From: Kitasatospora sp. NBC_01250
GTDB taxonomy: Bacteria > Actinomycetota > Actinomycetes > Streptomycetales > Streptomycetaceae
Direction of reading: 5' to 3'
DNA: 64,000 nucleotides
NCBI RefSeq assembly: GCF_036226465.1
Contig: NZ_CP108476.1
Coordinates: 2,108,001-2,172,000 of the forward strand
Under the pieces are notes generated by a model, which ran no database searches, was not told the origin of the DNA, and saw only the letters and a list, made by a program, of their open reading frames with translations. This document shows positions 59,749-64,000 of the stretch, piece after piece (the first letter of the stretch is position 1; each line of letters starts with the position of its first letter). The position numbers and the translations under genes are program-made.

Positions 59749-61236
59749 TCAGAGCCGCCGCTCCGGTCCGTACAGCCCCTGCAACGCCCCGACCAGGGCA
59801 TCGAGGGCCGCCGGGTACGCGTGCGCGGGCGGGGTCGCGTAGCCGACCACCAGCGCGGTCGGCGTGCCGGCCGCCCCCGGACCGCGCAGGTAGTCGCTCA
59901 GCGGTCGGAGCAGCACCGAGGCCCGGCGGAGCACGGCGGCGATCTCCCGTTCGTCCCGGTCCGGCTGCGGCGGCAGTTGCAGGAGCGCGTGCAGGCCGGC
60001 CTCCATCCCGGTCAGCCGGGCGCGCGGCAGCCGCTCGGCGACGGCCGCGGCCAACGCGTCGCGCCGGCGGCGGTAGCTCCTGCGCATGGTCCGCAGATGG
60101 TGGTCGAAGGCGCCGGAGCCGATCAGGTCGGCCAGGGCCAGCTGCTCCAGTGTGGAGGTCTGCCGGTCCGCCAGCCGCTTGGCCGCCGTCAGCGGCTCCA
60201 ACAGCGGTGGCGGGCAGGCGATCCAGCCCAGCCGGACCGCCGGGCCCAGCGACTTGCTGAGCGAGCCGGCGTAGACGACGCGGTCCGGGCGGCGGCCCTG
60301 CAGCGCCCCCACCGGGCGGCGGGCGATCGGGGTCCGGCCGGCCGGGGGCTGCGGGAGGAACTCGCCGTCGTAGTCGTCCTCCACGATCCAGCCCCCGCAC
60401 TCCTCGGCCCAGGCCAGCAGCGCCGCCCGGCGGCCGGGCGAGAGGCCGACGCCGAGCGGGAACTGGTGCGCCGGTGTGCAGAGCACCGCCCGCACGGCGC
60501 TGCCGGACAGCGCGTCGACCCGCAGGCCCTGGTCGTCGACCGGGAGGTCGAGCACCGGCAGCCGGGCCGCGACGGTCGCCAGGTGATCGGGCATCCCGGG
60601 GTTCTCCATGCCCACGGCCGGCACACCGGTCTCCGCGAACGCGGCGGTGAGCAGGCCGAGCGCCTGGGCGAAGCCGGAGCAGATCACCAGGTGCTCCGGG
60701 GCGACCCGGACCCCGCGCACCCGCCCGAGGTAGCCGGCCAGCGCGGTGCGCAGCTCGATCCGGCCGCGCGGGTCGCCGTAGCCGAACGCCTCGGCGGGCG
60801 CCTCGTGGATCGCCCGGCGCAGCGCGCGGGCCCAGGCGACGCGGGGGAAGGCGGAGACGTCGGGGCGCCCCGGGCTCAGGTCGTGGCGGAGCCCGGGTGC
60901 GGCGGCGGGCGGGCCCGCGGACGGCCGCGGGTCGGGCCCGGCGTCCTCGGCGACCCGGGTGCCGGCCTTGGTACGGGCGGTGAGCCAGCCTTCGGCGATC
61001 AGCTGCTCGTAGGCCTGGCTCACCGTGCCGCGGGAGAGGCCGAGTTGCTCGGCCAGGTGCCGGGTGGCGGGCAGCCGGGCGCCGGGCGCGAGGCGGCCCT
61101 GGCGGATCGCGGTGCGCAGCGCCTCCTCGACGGACCGGCGGCGGCTGCCCCGGGCGCCGGGCGGGCCGGTGTCGACCAGCTCGATCAGCAGGTCGAGGCC
61201 GGGCACGGGCTCATCCGGGGGTGTGGCTGGAGGCAC
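59749..61236 (-). CDS. MocR-type regulator (GntR HTH fused to aminotransferase fold)
   Basis: A 495-residue PLP-binding regulator. The N-terminal GntR winged helix covers about 32-95 (LRTAIRQGRLAPGARLPATRHLAEQLGLSRGTVSQAYEQLIAEGWL). The type-I aminotransferase domain runs to the C-terminus, with the PLP Lys in VYAGSLSKSLGP near 322 and IVEDDYDGEF near 285. GTG at 61236. It is divergent from an MFS gene across a 70-base gap with a TGGTCC direct repeat. MocR proteins sense PLP or an amino compound; the partner here suggests control of export or uptake. Confidence 0.9.
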   Translation of the reverse strand: MPPATPPDEPVPGLDLLIELVDTGPPGARGSRRRSVEEALRTAIRQGRLAPGARLPATRHLAEQLGLSRGTVSQAYEQLIAEGWLTARTKAGTRVAEDAGPDPRPSAGPPAAAPGLRHDLSPGRPDVSAFPRVAWARALRRAIHEAPAEAFGYGDPRGRIELRTALAGYLGRVRGVRVAPEHLVICSGFAQALGLLTAAFAETGVPAVGMENPGMPDHLATVAARLPVLDLPVDDQGLRVDALSGSAVRAVLCTPAHQFPLGVGLSPGRRAALLAWAEECGGWIVEDDYDGEFLPQPPAGRTPIARRPVGALQGRRPDRVVYAGSLSKSLGPAVRLGWIACPPPLLEPLTAAKRLADRQTSTLEQLALADLIGSGAFDHHLRTMRRSYRRRRDALAAAVAERLPRARLTGMEAGLHALLQLPPQPDRDEREIAAVLRRASVLLRPLSDYLRGPGAAGTPTALVVGYATPPAHAYPAALDALVGALQGLYGPERRL

Positions 61237-61265
61237 GGGATTGGCTCACTTCGCGGGGGTGTTTT

Positions 61266-61284
61266 TGGTCCATGATGATGGTCC
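61266..61284. promoter_or_regulatory. Direct repeat operator between mocR and MFS gene
   Basis: TGGTCC at 61266-61271 and 61279-61284, 13 bases apart, in an AT-rich gap; the middle CCATGATGATGG is also partly symmetric. Direct repeats are the common form of MocR sites. Confidence 0.55.
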
Positions 61285-61306
61285 TTTCTGCTTCTAGTTT
61301 GAGCAG

Positions 61307-62542
61307 GTGACCACACATCGGACCGCCGACCCGGGGGAACTCGGCACCACCGGCGCCCCCGCCGCCTCCAGCGCCGCTGCCGCTCCCGGTCTGTCGCGGC
61401 CCTTGGTGCTGCTGCTCGCCACGGCCTGCGGGCTGGTGGTGGCGAACAACTACTACGCCCAGCCCCTGCTGCCCGCGCTGGCCGGCAGCCTGCGGGTCTC
61501 CAGCGGTGTGGCCGGGCTCTGCATCACGCTGAACCAGCTCGGTTACGCGCTGGGCCTGGTCTTCCTGGTGCCGCTCGGCGACCTGCTGGCCCCGCGCCGA
61601 CTGGTCGTCACCATGCTCGCCGTGGACACCCTGGCGCTGGCCTCGGCCGCGCTGGCCCCCGGCGCGGGCAGCCTGCTGGCCGCGCTGGCCGTGGTCGGGC
61701 TGACCGGCTCGGCCGCCAGCGTGCTGATCCCGCTCGCCACCTCGCTGGCCCGCGAGGACCAGCGCGGCCGGGTGGTCGGCATCCTGATGACCGGCCTGCT
61801 GCTGGGGGTGCTGCTGGCCAGGACCGCCTCCGGCGCGCTCGACCAACTGGCCGGCTGGCGCGCGGTCTACGGCCTCGCGGCGGCGGCCACCGGGCTGCTC
61901 GCGCTGGCCCTGCGGCTGCGCCTGCCGAAACTGCCGGCCCGCCAGGGGCAGAGCTATCCGCGCCTGCTCGCCTCGGTCGCCACCCTGGTGCGCACCGAGC
62001 CGCTGCTGCGCAGCCGGATGGCCAGCGGGGCACTCGCCTTCGGCTGCTTCCAACTCCTCTGGACCGGCCTGCCGTTCCTGCTCAGCGACCGTCCGTACCA
62101 CTACTCGGCCGCCACCATCGGCCTGTTCGGCCTGCTCGGCGCCGCCGGTGCGCTCGGGGCCCGGCCCATCGGGCGGCTGCAGGACCGCGGGTCGGCGCAC
62201 CCCGCCACCGGGCTGCTGCTGCTCACCCTCGCGTTCGCCTGGGCCGCGCTGGCCGGCGGCCACCACCTGCTCCCGCTGATCGCCGGGATCCTGCTGCTGG
62301 ACGTCGGGGCCCAGGGCCTCAACGTGCTCAACCAGGCGCGGATCTACACGTTCCCGGTGGCGCTGCGGTCGCGGGTCACCACCGCCTACATGACCGCCTA
62401 CTTCCTCGGCGGCGCGGTCGGCGCCACCGCCGCCGCGACGCTGTACGCCGCGGCCGGATGGCTCGGCAGCTGCCTGACCGGGCTGGGGCTCACGGCGGTG
62501 GCCGGCGCGCTCTGGCTGGGCGACCGGCGGGCCGCGAACTGA
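61307..62542 (+). CDS. MFS transporter
   Basis: A 411-residue transporter with about 12 helices. NNYYAQPLLPAL near 50, then VFLVPLGDLLAPRRL (motif A) and GLTGSAASVLIPLATSLAREDQRGRVVG place it in the YdhP/YgaY-type drug or arabinose-efflux group. GTG at 61307 with an AGCAG-like weak ribosome binding site. It is divergent from mocR and probably its target. It is followed 46 bases later by the epimerase gene, which may be co-transcribed. Confidence 0.88.
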   Translation: MTTHRTADPGELGTTGAPAASSAAAAPGLSRPLVLLLATACGLVVANNYYAQPLLPALAGSLRVSSGVAGLCITLNQLGYALGLVFLVPLGDLLAPRRLVVTMLAVDTLALASAALAPGAGSLLAALAVVGLTGSAASVLIPLATSLAREDQRGRVVGILMTGLLLGVLLARTASGALDQLAGWRAVYGLAAAATGLLALALRLRLPKLPARQGQSYPRLLASVATLVRTEPLLRSRMASGALAFGCFQLLWTGLPFLLSDRPYHYSAATIGLFGLLGAAGALGARPIGRLQDRGSAHPATGLLLLTLAFAWAALAGGHHLLPLIAGILLLDVGAQGLNVLNQARIYTFPVALRSRVTTAYMTAYFLGGAVGATAAATLYAAAGWLGSCLTGLGLTAVAGALWLGDRRAAN

Positions 62543-62587
62543 CCACTCACCCCACCCCGTTCCACCGTCTGCTCATCGGAGATCCAC

Positions 62588-63445
62588 ATGCGCGTCTTCC
62601 TCGCCGGGGCAACCGGCGCCATCGGCCGGCTCCTGCTGCCGCTGCTGCTGACCGCCGGCCACCAGGTGGTGGCCGGCTCGCGCAGCGAGGAGGGCGCCCG
62701 GGCCCTGCGCGCGCAGGGAGCCGAGGCGCTCCGGCTGGACGTCTTCGACCGGGCGGTGGTCGAACGGGCCGTGGCGGCGGCCGCGCCGGACGCCGTGGTG
62801 CACCAGCTGACCGCGCTGAGCGGTCTCGACCTCACCGAGAACGCCCGGATCCGGCGGGAGGGGACCCGCAACCTGGTGGACGCCGCGCACCGGGCCGGGG
62901 TGCGCCGGATCGTCGCCCAGTCCATCTCCTGGGCCTACCAGGGCGGCGACACCCCGGCGACCGAGGCCACCCCGCTGGACCCCACCACCGAGCAGCCGCG
63001 CGCCGCGACGGTCGGTGGCGTGCGCGCGCTGGAGGAGGCCGTGGCCGAGCTTCCCGAGCACGTGGTGCTGCGCTACGGCACCCTCTACGGCCCGGGCACC
63101 TGGTACGCCGAGGACGGTCTGATGGCCGAGCGGCTGCACCGGGGCGAGCTGGCCGCGAGCGAGGCGGTGAACTCCTTCCTGCACGTCGAGGACGCCGCCC
63201 GGGCGGCGCTCGCGGCGCTGGAGTGGCCCAGCGGCACGGTCAACGTGGTGGACGACGACCCGGCCCCCGCCCGGCTCTGGGTCCCGGTGCTGGCCGCCGC
63301 CGTCGGGGCGCCGACGCCGCCGGCCGCGGCCGGGCGGGCCGCCTGGGAGCGCGGTGCGGACGGCACGCTGGCCAGGACCGCCCGCGGCTGGCGGCCGACC
63401 CGCGCCTCCTGGCGACAGGGCTTCACGGAGCTCGGCCGAGGCTGA
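62588..63445 (+). CDS. NAD-dependent epimerase/dehydratase-family protein
   Basis: A 285-residue extended-SDR-like protein. The nucleotide loop is GATGAIG at 7-13, then VVAGSRSEEGA. A Ser-Trp-Ala-Tyr segment (AQSISWAYQGG) stands where the YxxxK usually is, and RYGTLYGPGTWYAEDGLM lies near 160. The catalytic YxxxK motif is not evident, so it may be an atypical reductase or NmrA-like sensor. ATG at 62588 follows GGAG. It is convergent with the carboxylesterase gene. Confidence 0.83.
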   Translation: MRVFLAGATGAIGRLLLPLLLTAGHQVVAGSRSEEGARALRAQGAEALRLDVFDRAVVERAVAAAAPDAVVHQLTALSGLDLTENARIRREGTRNLVDAAHRAGVRRIVAQSISWAYQGGDTPATEATPLDPTTEQPRAATVGGVRALEEAVAELPEHVVLRYGTLYGPGTWYAEDGLMAERLHRGELAASEAVNSFLHVEDAARAALAALEWPSGTVNVVDDDPAPARLWVPVLAAAVGAPTPPAAAGRAAWERGADGTLARTARGWRPTRASWRQGFTELGRG

Positions 63446-63506
63446 GGCCGGGAGCGGGGCCGGGGCCGCGGCCGACCCGGGTGGCGCGGGCCGGCCGGCG
63501 AGACCG

Positions 63507-64000
63507 TCAGGCGAAGCGCCGGACGTCGGCCTCGCTCCGGTACGGCGCCCAGCCCCCGTCCGGGGCGCCGGTGGCCGTGAAGGCGGCCAGGGCGCGGGCG
63601 AAGGACTCGCCCAGCGCGCGGTCGGCCGCGCTGACCCCGCCCAGCATGGGGGCGGCTGCGAAGGCGTCGAAGGTGCCGAAGAGGAAGGGCAGTTCGGCGC
63701 AGTGCGTGACGCCGGTGCCCAGGTCGTCGGGCACCGGGCGGCGGTCGAAGCGGTAGACGTACGCCGGGGTGCCCTGGGCGGCGCGGTGCTCGGCCAGCTC
63801 GGTGGCACCGGCGTGGAAGAACCCGCGGGTGACGGCCCCGGCGACCTCGCCGCGCAGGCCGAAGGCCGTCATCTCGTCGGTGGTCGTGCCCAGCAGCAGG
63901 TCCTTGCCGCCCAGCGCGCCCGCGGCCACCGCCGGGAGCAGCGGCTGCGGCAGGCCCGCGCCGCCGAGGACGGGGTACATGGGCGGGTTCGGGTCGCCGG
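63507..64000 (-). CDS. Type-B carboxylesterase, C-terminal part; 5' end beyond window
   Basis: The reading frame is open to the window edge, so only the last 164 codons are seen. The GTTTDEMTAF segment holds the acidic member and GVTHCAELPFLFGTF the His of the catalytic triad in the cholinesterase/type-B carboxylesterase fold. The C-terminal ATGAPDGGWAPYRSE is typical. The nucleophile Ser motif must lie in the missing part. An ATG at 63980 is internal. Confidence 0.85.
   Translation of the reverse strand, partial: GDPNPPMYPVLGGAGLPQPLLPAVAAGALGGKDLLLGTTTDEMTAFGLRGEVAGAVTRGFFHAGATELAEHRAAQGTPAYVYRFDRRPVPDDLGTGVTHCAELPFLFGTFDAFAAAPMLGGVSAADRALGESFARALAAFTATGAPDGGWAPYRSEADVRRFA

Overview
The window is high-GC actinobacterial DNA. 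Long ORFs with G/C in third positions, GTG and TTG starts, ATGA-type overlaps and GC-rich hairpin terminators without T-tracts all fit Streptomycetaceae (Streptomyces, Kitasatospora, Streptacidiphilus). The secreted RNase at 52361 is a close relative of RNase Sa of Streptomyces (Kitasatospora) aureofaciens, and the purine genes carry a streptomycete-style AllR/IclR regulator. I see no rRNA, tRNA, insertion sequence, phage or CRISPR array.

Layout. 1-4 kb: the 3' part of cytochrome b (qcrB), a ROK glucokinase and a membrane-anchored esterase. 4-13 kb: a PucR-type regulator divergent from a xanthine dehydrogenase operon (FAD, 2Fe-2S and molybdopterin subunits), an NCS2/AzgA purine permease and an XdhC-type maturation factor. 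13-17 kb: an ECF-like sigma factor with a membrane partner, then a flavin-nucleotide-binding protein paired with a flavohemoglobin. 17-22 kb: a four-gene operon (diiron-motif protein, ferredoxin-type reductase, M24 peptidase-like protein, alpha/beta-hydrolase-SDR fusion) whose pathway I cannot name. 22-24 kb: polyprenol-phosphate mannosyltransferase and an IclR regulator.

24-46 kb is the core: a nearly complete urate-to-central-metabolism route. It contains catalase, allantoicase, allantoinase, glycerate kinase, tartronate semialdehyde reductase, hydroxypyruvate isomerase, OHCU decarboxylase, HIU hydrolase, uricase, a urate/xanthine-type permease, 8-oxoguanine deaminase, glyoxylate carboligase, malate synthase and the IclR regulator AllR. 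Purines from the 6-12 kb block are oxidised to urate, opened to allantoin and allantoate, and the glyoxylate released goes either through Gcl/Hyi/GlxR/GlxK to glycerate phosphate or through malate synthase. No ureidoglycolate lyase of a family I recognise is present; a stand-alone allophanate-hydrolase C-terminal-domain protein lies just downstream of malate synthase. Two shared DNA motifs tie the block together: TTCAAC-N5-GTTGAA-like boxes at five promoters, and paired 15-bp TTCC..GGAA-type boxes exactly 21 bp apart at three of them. Inside the block, an 80-bp direct repeat of the 3' end of that stand-alone gene brackets a truncated XRE regulator and its flavoprotein partner, a sign of a past insertion.

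46-64 kb is accessory: an efflux/esterase/MarR unit, a second MFS transporter, a secreted GH16 enzyme, the RNase, a LuxR regulator, a methyltransferase, small proteins, a TetR/SDR pair, a phosphotriesterase-like/CMD/DUF4865 operon under a strong inverted repeat, a MocR/MFS pair, an epimerase and the end of a type-B carboxylesterase cut by the window edge.
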